Made by a program: the position numbers and the translations under genes. Under the pieces are notes generated by a model, which saw nothing but the letters and a program-made list of their open reading frames with translations, made no database searches and was not told the origin of the DNA. DNA of 53,591 nt, taken from Wenzhouxiangella sp. (lineage in GTDB: Bacteria; Pseudomonadota; Gammaproteobacteria; Xanthomonadales; Wenzhouxiangellaceae). This document shows, one piece after another, positions 7,895 to 17,006 of the stretch (positions within the stretch are counted from its first letter, which is position 1; each line of letters starts with the position of its first letter). The DNA is taken from the NCBI GenBank assembly GCA_007123575.1, contig SKKV01000164.1, positions 1 to 53,591 on the forward strand, given 5' to 3'.

Positions 7895-9427
7895 ATGGAT
7901 GCCATGAGTCGAAAAAATCCGCTTACTCTTCTGATTCTGGATGGCTGGGGCCATCGCGAAGCCGCTGCCGACAACGCCATCAGCACTGGCAACACGCCGA
8001 ACTGGGATCGGCTCTGGGCTCAGTGTCCGCACGGCCTTTTGCAGACATCCGGCGAAGCCGTTGGACTGCCGGAGGGGCAGATGGGCAACTCCGAGGTTGG
8101 TCACATGAATATCGGGGCCGGACGGATCGTCTACCAGGAGCTGACCCGGATCAGCAAGGCCGTTAAAAGCGAGGAATTGCCTGACAACCCGGCCCTGCTG
8201 GAAGGTTTGTCGGCAGTCGCCTCATCAGGCGGCAGGGTTCATGTCATGGGGCTGCTGTCGCCAGGCGGCGTGCACAGCCATGAAGATCATTTCCTGGCCA
8301 TCGTTGACATGGCCGCAAAAAGTACGGCGCGAGAAGTGCTGGTGCACGCTTTTCTGGATGGTCGCGATACGCCGCCGCGCAGTGCCGAGCCATCGATGAA
8401 GCGTCTCGAAGCGTTATTGGCCGACTTGCCCAAGGCCAGCCTGGCCTCGGTCAGCGGTCGTTATTACGCGATGGATCGAGACCAGCGCTGGGACCGGGTG
8501 GAGCGGGCCTGGCATGCCATTGTCGACAGTAAGGCAGACTATCAAGCTGATTCAGGCTCGGAAGCCCTGTCTGCCGCCTACGAACGCGGTGAAGACGATG
8601 AGTTCGTGCAGCCAACGTTGGTCGGCGCGCCCAGCCCGATGGAAGATGGCGACGTCGTGATCTTCATCAACTTCCGCGCGGATCGGGCCCGACAGCTTGG
8701 CCAAGCCCTGGCAGCGCTCGACTTTGATGGTTTCCAGGCGCGGCGCCCGCAGCTTGCGGCACTGGTGACCATGACCAGCTACCAGGATGATTTGCCGGCC
8801 CTGGTTGCTTTTCCGCCGACGCGCATGCAGGATCTGTTCGGCGAGGTTCTTGCCCGCAACAATCTCAAGCAGCTGCGCATTGCCGAAACGGAAAAGTACG
8901 CCCACGTCACCTATTTCTTCAACGGCGGCGAGGAAACCGTGTTTGATGGCGAGGAACGGGTGCTGATCCCCTCCCCCAAAGTGGCGACTTACGATCTCAA
9001 GCCGGAGATGAGCGCGCCGGACCTGACCAAACGTTTGGTGGAGTCGATCGAAGGTGGCGAGTTCGACGTGATCGTGGCCAACGTGGCCAACCCGGACATG
9101 GTCGGCCACTCGGGCAAGTTCGAAGCCGCTGTGGCCGCCGTCGAGGCGGTGGATGAGCTGCTTGGGGCCGTGGTCGAGGCGACCGGCAAGGTCGATGGCG
9201 AGCTACTGATCACCGCCGATCATGGCAACGTCGAGCAAATGACCGATCCGAGCAATGGTCAGGCGCATACGGCCCACACCACCAACCCGGTGCCGCTGGT
9301 CTACGTCGGCTCGCGCGAGCTGCAGTTGGCCGAACAGGGCAGCCTGCGCGACCTGGCACCCACCATGCTGTATCTGCTTGGCCTGGATGCGCCGGAGGCA
9401 ATGAGCGGTCGGTCGCTGGTGAACTGA
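7895..9427 (+). CDS. gpmI: 2,3-bisphosphoglycerate-independent phosphoglycerate mutase
   Basis: LTLLILDGWGHREAAADNAISTGNTPNWD; QMGNSEVGHMNIGAGRIVYQELTRI; TADHGNVEQM. Confidence 0.96.
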   Translation: MDAMSRKNPLTLLILDGWGHREAAADNAISTGNTPNWDRLWAQCPHGLLQTSGEAVGLPEGQMGNSEVGHMNIGAGRIVYQELTRISKAVKSEELPDNPALLEGLSAVASSGGRVHVMGLLSPGGVHSHEDHFLAIVDMAAKSTAREVLVHAFLDGRDTPPRSAEPSMKRLEALLADLPKASLASVSGRYYAMDRDQRWDRVERAWHAIVDSKADYQADSGSEALSAAYERGEDDEFVQPTLVGAPSPMEDGDVVIFINFRADRARQLGQALAALDFDGFQARRPQLAALVTMTSYQDDLPALVAFPPTRMQDLFGEVLARNNLKQLRIAETEKYAHVTYFFNGGEETVFDGEERVLIPSPKVATYDLKPEMSAPDLTKRLVESIEGGEFDVIVANVANPDMVGHSGKFEAAVAAVEAVDELLGAVVEATGKVDGELLITADHGNVEQMTDPSNGQAHTAHTTNPVPLVYVGSRELQLAEQGSLRDLAPTMLYLLGLDAPEAMSGRSLVN

Positions 9428-9441
9428 CTTAGCTGGCCGGC

Positions 9442-10602
9442 GTGGGCAAACTCGGTCTTGCATTGTCACTGGCGGCCGCTGCCTGGCTGGCGGCCTGGCC
9501 AGTGCCCGTCGTGCTGGCCGACACCCCTGATCGCGAAGAACTGGAGGTGCAACTCGAGGAAATGCGCGATCAGATCGAAGCCATTCGCCAGCGCCTGGGC
9601 GCGGCGTTGGGCGAGCGCGATGAGGTGCTCGATCAGCTGGCCGACAGCGAACGCGCGGTCTCAGCTGCCGAGCGCGCGCGCCGGCAGACCCTGACCCTGA
9701 TCGAAAACCAGCGCTCGGAACTGGCGCGTCTGAATGCCGAACAGGAAGCATTGCAGGCCGAGGTCGAGTCCAACAGCCAGATTCTGGCCAGCCAGCTGGC
9801 CATCGCCTATCGCCAGGGCAACCCTTCCCGTCTGCGCCTGGTGCTGGGCCAGGACGACCCGCGTCCGATCACGCGCAGCCTGTCCTACCACGGCTACCTG
9901 ACCCGTTCGCGGTTGCGGGCTATCGATCAACTAATCAGCACGGTCGATGCGCTGGAAGTCAACCGCCAGGCGGTGATCGAGCGCCAGGCCGAACTTGAAC
10001 TATTGGCCGATCGCCAGCAGCAGGATATTGACCGGATGGAGCAGGCCCGGAATGAAAGGCAACAGGCGCTGGCCCGGCTGGAACAGAGAATTCGCACGCG
10101 TCAGGAGGAGTTGGCGGCACTCGAGAGCGCGGCGGCGGAACTGGCCGAGCTGATAGGCGAGCTGGCCCAGGCTCTGGCCGATATTCCGCCCGAGGTCGAA
10201 GTGACACCCATTGCCGACTTGCGCGGGCAACTGCCGCCGCCGCTGCAGACCGCCCGGGTTCGGCGCCGCTTCGGAGAGCGCCGCACCGGCGACCTGGTCT
10301 GGAACGGCTGGCTGTTCGAAGCCCCGGCCGGCACCGAGGTGCTGGCCGTGGCATACGGGCGGGTTGCCTATGCCGATTGGCTGCGTGGCTACGGCCTGAT
10401 CCTGATCCTTGAGCACGGCGATGGTTTCATGTCGCTGTACGCCCACAACGAGGCGCTGCTGCGCGATGTTGGCGACTGGGTGCGGCCTTCAGACGTGATC
10501 GCCACGGTGGGTGATTCAGGCGGCACCGGGCAGACCGGCCTGTACTTCGAACTTCGGCGCGATGGCCAGCCGATCAACCCGGCCGGCTGGATTCGACAGT
10601 GA
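9442..10602 (+). CDS. envC: EnvC-like murein hydrolase activator (coiled coil plus degenerate M23/LytM domain)
   Basis: Signal peptide, long coiled coil, C-terminal LytM-like GYGLILILEHGDGFMSLYAHNEALLRDVGDWV...GLYFELRRDGQPINPAGW. Confidence 0.85.
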   Translation: MGKLGLALSLAAAAWLAAWPVPVVLADTPDREELEVQLEEMRDQIEAIRQRLGAALGERDEVLDQLADSERAVSAAERARRQTLTLIENQRSELARLNAEQEALQAEVESNSQILASQLAIAYRQGNPSRLRLVLGQDDPRPITRSLSYHGYLTRSRLRAIDQLISTVDALEVNRQAVIERQAELELLADRQQQDIDRMEQARNERQQALARLEQRIRTRQEELAALESAAAELAELIGELAQALADIPPEVEVTPIADLRGQLPPPLQTARVRRRFGERRTGDLVWNGWLFEAPAGTEVLAVAYGRVAYADWLRGYGLILILEHGDGFMSLYAHNEALLRDVGDWVRPSDVIATVGDSGGTGQTGLYFELRRDGQPINPAGWIRQ

Positions 10603-10659
10603 ATTGAAACCGAAAAAATGGTAGATTCCTCGGTCCGATCTCCGTAACGGCTCCGGCTG

Positions 10660-11862
10660 ATGACTGCCGATCTCTTCCAGGCTGCGCGCACCTTAATGCA
10701 GACAACGCTAGCGACCCTGCTCGCCTTGAGCCTGACGCTTGGGGCAGGAACCGCGCGCGCTTCCCAGGTTGGCCTGGAAGACCTGCGCGCCTTCGCCGAT
10801 GCCTGGGGCTACATCAAGTCTTACCACGTCGATGCCATCGACGACCGCACCCTGCTAGAAGCCGCCATTCGCGGCATGCTCTCTGAGTTGGATGAGCACT
10901 CTGCCTGGCTCGGCAACGACGATTTCCGACAGGTCGAAGAGCAGGCTTCCGGCCGCTACGGCGGCCTGGGCATTCGAATCGCCATTCAGGAAGACCACCT
11001 GCAGATTGTCGATGCAATGGGCGATTCGCCGGCCAAGCGAGCCGGCCTGCTGCCTGGCGATCGGATTATTGCCATCGACGATGAAGCGCTGGATTCGGCC
11101 AATACCGGCCAGGCGAGCAACTGGTTGCGCGGCCGGCCGGGCACTGAAGTGGCCCTGACGGTGGTTCGCGACGGCGAGGATGAACCGCTGCAATTCGCCC
11201 TGCGCCGGGAAATCATCCGTCAAAGCAGCGTTACCCTGGACCTGTTGCCCGAGGACTATGCGCTGGTCCGGATTCGCCAGTTCCAGCAGAACACGGCGCG
11301 CGAGCTCGACGACATTCTCAGCATGTTGCAGCGCAGTGAGACCCCGCCTGCCGGTCTAGTGCTTGATTTGAGAGATAACCCGGGCGGCATGCTGCAGTCG
11401 GCAGTTGCCGTGGCTGACCGGTTCCTGGCCAGCAAGCTGGTGGTTTACACGGAAAGCCGCGACCCTGAAGAAAACATGCAGTTATCGACCAGCCCGGCGC
11501 AGCGCCTGGCCGATGTGCCCATGGTGGTGCTGGTTAACCGCGCCTCGGCCTCGGCCTCCGAGATCGTCGCCGGCGCCCTGCAAGACCACGGTCGAGCCGT
11601 GGTCCTTGGTGAGTCCACTTACGGCAAAGGCTCGGTCCAGACGGTGTGGCCGCTGCGAAACGGTGGTGGCATTCGGCTGACCACGGCCCGGTATTTCACC
11701 CCTTCCGGACGCGCGATCGAAGCTAACGGCATCGAGCCCGACGTGATTGCTGCCGCCAACCGCCAGCCTGACCCGGAAACCGGGCAGGACCCCCTGGTCC
11801 AGGAGGCCATCACGCTGTTCCGCAGCGCCCGGCGCCTCAATCGCCTCGGCCAGGATCAATAG
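10660..11862 (+). CDS. S41-family C-terminal processing peptidase with PDZ domain
   Basis: PDZ GLGIRIAIQEDHLQIVDAMGDSPAKRAGLLPGDRI; protease core NRASASASEIVAGALQDHGRAVVLGESTYGKGSVQ. Confidence 0.92.
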   Translation: MTADLFQAARTLMQTTLATLLALSLTLGAGTARASQVGLEDLRAFADAWGYIKSYHVDAIDDRTLLEAAIRGMLSELDEHSAWLGNDDFRQVEEQASGRYGGLGIRIAIQEDHLQIVDAMGDSPAKRAGLLPGDRIIAIDDEALDSANTGQASNWLRGRPGTEVALTVVRDGEDEPLQFALRREIIRQSSVTLDLLPEDYALVRIRQFQQNTARELDDILSMLQRSETPPAGLVLDLRDNPGGMLQSAVAVADRFLASKLVVYTESRDPEENMQLSTSPAQRLADVPMVVLVNRASASASEIVAGALQDHGRAVVLGESTYGKGSVQTVWPLRNGGGIRLTTARYFTPSGRAIEANGIEPDVIAAANRQPDPETGQDPLVQEAITLFRSARRLNRLGQDQ

Positions 11863-12660
11863 ATGCGCTTTTACAGGGGGATTGTTGGGCTCATGCTGCT
11901 CTGTTTTGGCGCCGCGGCCATGGCCGAGGGGCCGCGCATTGCCATCGTGATGGATGATCTGGGCTACCAGGAATTCCTCGACCAGGCGATCATGGGGCTG
12001 GACCGGCGAGTAGTGGTTGCCATTATTCCGGAAGCGCCGGCAGCAAAGCGCTTGGCTCGGCAGGCCAGGTATCAGCAGCGCGAGGTGCTTGTACACCTGC
12101 CTCTGGCCGGCATGTACCAGGACAACTGCGAGCCGGCGCTGACCTGCATGGGGCTGGATTGGCCGGCAGAAAAGGTTACTGAACATCTGACCCGGGCGCT
12201 GGCCCGAGTCGAGGGCGCGGTAGGCATCAATAACCATCAGGGCAGCCGATTTACCCGTGATCGCCGCGCCGTTGCCGGCTTGATTCACGGGCTTAAGGAA
12301 ATCAACGAGACCGGCCAGCACAATCTGTTCGTGCTCGATAGCCGAACCGCCCCCGATACGGTGCTGGAAAGAGAGGCGCTGGACGCCGGCCTGGCGGCAA
12401 CGCGCCGGCACGTATTCCTGGATCACTACGTCGATCCGGTTCAGATTGAACAGGCCTGGAATCAGCTGCTGGCCATGGCCCGGTCCCGCGGCTCGGCGGT
12501 GGCTATTGGCCATCCGCACCGCGAAACTATTGCCTTTCTCAAAGAAGCGCTGCCGCAGCTCGAAGAACAGGGCATCGAGCTGGTGCCGGTTTCGTCGCTG
12601 ACCCGGCGACGCTCACTGGTCACCGGGCTGGACGAACCGGCCTACCCCGCCTCGCGATAG
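11863..12660 (+). CDS. Divergent polysaccharide deacetylase family protein (YibQ-like)
   Basis: IAIVMDDLGYQEFLDQAIMGLDRRVVVAIIPEAP...VGINNHQGSRFT; downstream of envC-ctp as in related operons. Confidence 0.85.
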   Translation: MRFYRGIVGLMLLCFGAAAMAEGPRIAIVMDDLGYQEFLDQAIMGLDRRVVVAIIPEAPAAKRLARQARYQQREVLVHLPLAGMYQDNCEPALTCMGLDWPAEKVTEHLTRALARVEGAVGINNHQGSRFTRDRRAVAGLIHGLKEINETGQHNLFVLDSRTAPDTVLEREALDAGLAATRRHVFLDHYVDPVQIEQAWNQLLAMARSRGSAVAIGHPHRETIAFLKEALPQLEEQGIELVPVSSLTRRRSLVTGLDEPAYPASR

Positions 12661-13568
12661 CCGAAAACCGGATCAAGCTGGTCGGCAATTTGCTGGTCTA
12701 CCCAGGCCAGAATGTCCGGATCCAGGTCGTCCCGGTAGCCGCCGACCTGGGCGCGCCGGACCTTGCGCATTTCCGGGTCACTGGTGCTGCGTAGCTTCAG
12801 TGAGTTGTTGCTGAAGTAGTTATTGCTTTCCAGCTTGCGCATGTTGTCGAAATCACCAAAGGCGACCGTGCTGGCAATTTCTTCGTCGGTGAAGGGGGCG
12901 CCGATGAAGTCGGCGATGCGCCTCAAGGTTGCCGCGGTATCGTGGCGCAGGTCTTCGTAGCGCACGATCAGGGCATCATCGCGGTCCTTGAGCTGGCCGG
13001 CCCAGAAGTTGTGATAGCGAATCAGCCACGGCAGCCCGAAATCGGGATGGCGGATGAAGTCCTCGCGCGTGATGTCCGCTCGGTCGATGGCGTTGGTGGC
13101 CTCCCATTCCAGCAGTTCACGCTTGAAGCGCTTGGTGCGCTTGGTGTACTGGATATACCAGCTGACCACGATATCGCCTGGGTGGCGCGCCACGAACAAG
13201 GTTTTCTTGCCGGCCAGGCGCGGTGAGTTCTCTTCGAACAGTTCACCAACGACTTTTTCCCAGCTGGCCGTGCCGTTGGTAATGGCCCAGCGCGGCAGCT
13301 CGCTGTTCTGACGGGCCAGCTCGTCGGACTTGAACACCCGGCGCTCGGAAATGCCGTAGTGCTGGGCATACAGGTGGGTCAGCATGGCGCGCAACCAGGT
13401 GCCGCCGGTTTTTGGATGCCGGATCATCAGCAGATTGGCCTTGTCGAGAAGGCGAAGCTGCAGTTTTTTCAGCCAGCGGTAGCGCAGCTTGACGCGCGGG
13501 CCATGGGGCAACGGGGCAGTCAGCACCAGGATGGTCCAGTGCAGACCGCGATCAATACTCAAGACCAC
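12642..13568 (-). CDS. Sulfotransferase-domain protein
   Basis: 5'-PSB-like LLMIRHPKTGGTWLRAMLTHLY; 3'-PB-like LFVARHPGDIVVSWYIQYTKRTKRF; LIVRYEDLRHDTAATLRRIADFIG. Confidence 0.8.
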   Translation of the reverse strand: MVLSIDRGLHWTILVLTAPLPHGPRVKLRYRWLKKLQLRLLDKANLLMIRHPKTGGTWLRAMLTHLYAQHYGISERRVFKSDELARQNSELPRWAITNGTASWEKVVGELFEENSPRLAGKKTLFVARHPGDIVVSWYIQYTKRTKRFKRELLEWEATNAIDRADITREDFIRHPDFGLPWLIRYHNFWAGQLKDRDDALIVRYEDLRHDTAATLRRIADFIGAPFTDEEIASTVAFGDFDNMRKLESNNYFSNNSLKLRSTSDPEMRKVRRAQVGGYRDDLDPDILAWVDQQIADQLDPVFGYREAG

Positions 13569-13608
13569 GGAAGTTCAGGCTCCATCAAGACAGAGGTTCA
13601 GGATCGTG

Positions 13609-13632
13609 CGGGGGCCGCAAGTGCGGCCCCCG
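13609..13632. terminator. Perfect 10-bp GC hairpin CGGGGGCCGC-AAGT-GCGGCCCCCG
   Basis: Just downstream of the stop of the AbgT gene (minus strand). No T-run. Confidence 0.45.
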
Positions 13633-13645
13633 TTAGTATGGAAAG

Positions 13646-15268
13646 TTAAGCCGGCGGATAGGTATAGCTGGCCTGCAGGCCCAGCGGCAGCCCGATGGTC
13701 CAGTACAGCAACAGGAACAGCGTCCAGACGATGGACAGGGCGATCGCATACGGCAGCATCATCGAAATCAGGGTGCCGATGCCGGCATCCTTGAAGTAGC
13801 GCTTGCAGAAGACCACGATCAGCGGGAAGTACGGCAGCAAGGGCGTGACGATGTTGGAGGTCGAGTCACCGACTCGGTAAGCGGCCTGGGTCAGCTCCGG
13901 CGAAATGCCCAACTGCATCAGCATCGGTACGAAAATCGGGGCAATGATCAGCCACTTGGCCGAGGCCGAGCCAACGAACAGATTGACGAACATGGTCAGG
14001 CCGATGATGCCGACGATGGTCAGCTGGGCCGGCAGGTTCAAGGCCTGCAGGAAATCAGCCCCGTTGACCGCCACCAGAATGCCCAGGTTGGAGCTTGAAA
14101 AGGCGGCAATGAACTGGGCGGCGAAGAAGGCCATGACAATGTAGTAGCCCATCGATTCCATGGCCTTGGTCATGCCGGCAATGATGTCCTTGTGGCCATC
14201 AATGGTTCCGGCCACGTACCCATAGACAATGCCCGGAATCAAGAAAAGGATGAAGATCAGCGGCACGATCGAGCGCATCACCGGGGCACCGAATGAGGTG
14301 ATGCTCTGGAACATGGTCAGATCCGGATTGGGGTCGCGCAGCGGCGAGCCCGGCAGCCCGACGGCCACGGCCAGCAAAATCAGCGACAGCACGATGCTGG
14401 TCATCGCCCAGAACAGGCCGCGGCTTTCTTTGTCGGACAGGGCTTCCATTTTCGGCATGTCCGACATGTCGCCGTCTACCGGCGTGTCTTTCACCAACCG
14501 CGGCTCAATCACCTTGTCGGTCAGCCACCAGCCCACGCCAATCACCACCAGGCTGGAGGCAGCCATGAAGAACCAGTTAGCCAGCGGGTTGACGAACAGG
14601 CTGGGATCCAGCACGCGGCCGGCTTCCTCGGTAATGCCGGCGAGCATGGGATCAATCGCCGAGGGAATGAAGTTGGCCGAGAAGCCGCCCGAAACCCCGG
14701 CAAACGCCGCGGCGATGCCGGCCAGCGGGTGCCTGCCGGCGGCATAGAACAACACCGCGCCCAGTGGGATGACGACCACGTACCCCGCATCGGCCGCGGT
14801 GTGACTGATGATGGCCACCAGGATCAGCATCGGCGTCAGCAGCCGGACCGAGGTCATGCCCAGCAGCTTGCGCAGGCCGGCGTTGACAAAGCCTGTGTGT
14901 TCGGCCACGCCCACGCCCAGCAGGGCAACCAGAACAATCCCCAGCGGTGCGAAATTGACAAAGACCGAGACCATGTTGACCAGGAAGTCGGCCATCGCCG
15001 AGCCAGACAACTGGTTGATGACCTGGATGTTTTCGCCGGTGCTCGGATGCACGGCGCTGAACTGGATCGGCGCCAGGATGGCCGACAGCACCCAGACAAC
15101 GATCATCAGCAGGAAGAACAGGACGGCCGGGTCAGGCAGCTTGTTGCCAACCACCTCGATCACGTTCAAGGCACGTTCGAGCATGGTCCGCTCGCCTGGC
15201 AGTACCTTGTGCAAATCAGGGTTGGGGCTGGATTCGGGAGTGTTGCCCCCGTTGTTTTTTTCGTTCAT
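13646..15268 (-). CDS. AbgT-family transporter
   Basis: 540 aa multi-TM: NVIEVVGNKLPDPAVLFFLLMIVVWVLSAI...GGFSANFIPSAIDPMLAGITEEAG...LNLPAQLTIVGIIGLTMFVNLFVGSASAKWLIIAPIFVPM. Confidence 0.92.
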   Translation of the reverse strand: MNEKNNGGNTPESSPNPDLHKVLPGERTMLERALNVIEVVGNKLPDPAVLFFLLMIVVWVLSAILAPIQFSAVHPSTGENIQVINQLSGSAMADFLVNMVSVFVNFAPLGIVLVALLGVGVAEHTGFVNAGLRKLLGMTSVRLLTPMLILVAIISHTAADAGYVVVIPLGAVLFYAAGRHPLAGIAAAFAGVSGGFSANFIPSAIDPMLAGITEEAGRVLDPSLFVNPLANWFFMAASSLVVIGVGWWLTDKVIEPRLVKDTPVDGDMSDMPKMEALSDKESRGLFWAMTSIVLSLILLAVAVGLPGSPLRDPNPDLTMFQSITSFGAPVMRSIVPLIFILFLIPGIVYGYVAGTIDGHKDIIAGMTKAMESMGYYIVMAFFAAQFIAAFSSSNLGILVAVNGADFLQALNLPAQLTIVGIIGLTMFVNLFVGSASAKWLIIAPIFVPMLMQLGISPELTQAAYRVGDSTSNIVTPLLPYFPLIVVFCKRYFKDAGIGTLISMMLPYAIALSIVWTLFLLLYWTIGLPLGLQASYTYPPA

Positions 15269-15295
15269 GAGGTTATCCGTGCCTTGCGGTGGTTG

Positions 15296-15889
15296 TTATT
15301 CGTGACCCCAGGGGGCCGGCGGCGGATCAATTACTTCGATCAAGTTAAACTCGACGCGCAGATGGCGGCCTAGCCGGGTCAGACCATAGGCGAAATGCTC
15401 ACCCGGCCGAATGTCCATGTACCAGATGTTGGTCACCGAGCCCTCCAGACCGCCGTTGAGAAACAGCAGCCGGGAGTAATCGTCGACCGGAAACACCTGG
15501 CGCCAAGACCTGCCCGGATCGGTGGTATGGCCGCCATACCAGCTCATTGCTTCCTCTTTGCCGTTGTCATGGCGGTGGTCATGCTTGAGCCGAATGCCGC
15601 CGTCGAAACGAGTTAGAACCCAGGTCCGCGAGCGGTTTTCGCCCACGTGCAGCGGGATCTGGATTTCCCGCTCTGAGCATTGACGAACGTGCATGACCAA
15701 ACGCTCCGGCAGCCAGCCGGCGTCTATCGTTTCGTCATAGGAAACGAGCTGACCGGCAAAGGCCTTGCCGCACAGTTTGGACAAGGCCTGCCAAAAATCG
15801 TCCTGAGGTGATTCGGGATAAGTTGCGCCAGCATTGGCGGCAAAAAACAAGAAAATCGCAAAGAAAATCGAACTCAGTTTGCTTGGCAT
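15296..15889 (-). CDS. Secreted conserved hypothetical protein
   Basis: Signal peptide (MPSKLSSIFFAIFLFFAANAGAT), then LCGKAFAGQLVS...LVMHVRQCSEREIQIPLHVGENRSRTWVLTRFDGGIRLKHDHRHDNG. Confidence 0.7.
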   Translation of the reverse strand: MPSKLSSIFFAIFLFFAANAGATYPESPQDDFWQALSKLCGKAFAGQLVSYDETIDAGWLPERLVMHVRQCSEREIQIPLHVGENRSRTWVLTRFDGGIRLKHDHRHDNGKEEAMSWYGGHTTDPGRSWRQVFPVDDYSRLLFLNGGLEGSVTNIWYMDIRPGEHFAYGLTRLGRHLRVEFNLIEVIDPPPAPWGHE

Positions 15890-15975
15890 GACTAAGGCCG
15901 CTGAACTTGAAACGCGGCCAACCTTAGCACAGCCCCGCCCTGCCGGCCATAGCCTATCCCCGTGGCAATGCGGGT

Positions 15976-16296
15976 TCAGCGCTTGCGGCGCGGCCCGTCC
16001 AGGGGTAGCGGGGTGACTTTTTCGCCCGAGCTTGAGTCCCGGATGACGCAGGTACCGCGCTTTTTGACCTGTTCGACGCGAATCACGGCGTGCATCGGCA
16101 CGTGCAGGACCTCAACATCGTCAAACTCCTCGCGCAGCTTTTCCTCGGTGGGATCGATGACTACCGAGTCATCAGTCTCGAAAACCAGTTCGGAGATTTC
16201 GATAAAGCCGTAGGAAAGATCGCTACCGCTGACCTTTTTGCAGAACAGCTCGTAGACCTTGCCCTGGTTGAGGAAACACACCTTGAACATATTCAA
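15976..16296 (-). CDS. DUF1820-family protein
   Basis: FKVCFLNQGKVYELFCKKVSGSDLSYGFIEISELVFETDDSVVIDPTEEKLREEF. Confidence 0.8.
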   Translation of the reverse strand: MNMFKVCFLNQGKVYELFCKKVSGSDLSYGFIEISELVFETDDSVVIDPTEEKLREEFDDVEVLHVPMHAVIRVEQVKKRGTCVIRDSSSGEKVTPLPLDGPRRKR

Positions 16297-17006
16297 TCAT
16301 CCCTGAATTCATATCGGATGCTGCCGGGTAAAACCCGCAGCAGCATGGCAGCCAGCAGCCCGAGCAGAAAGCCTGCCACGTGCGCCGACCAGGCAACGGT
16401 TTCAGACATGGGGCCAAACACGGTGTAGAGCAAATGCAGCGTGAACCATGAGCCTATCACCAGCAGCGCCGGTATCCTGGCAAATTGCAGGTATAGGCCG
16501 AGCGGAATCCACAGACCCATGCGGCGAGTGGGGAACAGCCCTAGATAAACGCCGATAATGGCCGAAACACCACCGCTGGCCCCAACCACCAGCAGATCGG
16601 AGCCATCCAGGCGCCAAGCGACGTGCAGGTTGGCCAGGCCGCCCAGCAGCAAAAAAAGCAGGGCAAAACGCCAATGTCCAATCGCGCGCTCCACGGCAAT
16701 ACCGAACACCCACAGGTACGCCAAGTTGCCCGTCAGATGCAACCAGTCGGCATGCATGAACAGGGCCGTGACCAGGCCAAAGACATCAGCGTCCAGCCAC
16801 TCTCGCGGCGGCCGCGAGTCGAGCACACCAATGACGGCATCGGGGCGAAACCCCCAGAAATGCAGCCAGGCTTCGCCACTGGCTGGGCCAAGCAGCACCA
16901 GGCTGAGCTTGATCGTCAGGCAGATAAGGCAAAAGGCGACCAGCATCCAAGGCCAGCGCGCCTCGCGGCGACGCCGGAAGCTCTGCAGCCGCAAAGCCTG
17001 ATTCAC
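16293..17006 (-). CDS. Rhomboid-family intramembrane serine protease
   Basis: Multi-TM with HADWLHLTGNLAYLWVFG, GASGGVSAIIGVYLGLFP (Ser motif) and WSAHVAGFLLG (catalytic His). Confidence 0.88.
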   Translation of the reverse strand: MNQALRLQSFRRRREARWPWMLVAFCLICLTIKLSLVLLGPASGEAWLHFWGFRPDAVIGVLDSRPPREWLDADVFGLVTALFMHADWLHLTGNLAYLWVFGIAVERAIGHWRFALLFLLLGGLANLHVAWRLDGSDLLVVGASGGVSAIIGVYLGLFPTRRMGLWIPLGLYLQFARIPALLVIGSWFTLHLLYTVFGPMSETVAWSAHVAGFLLGLLAAMLLRVLPGSIRYEFRDD

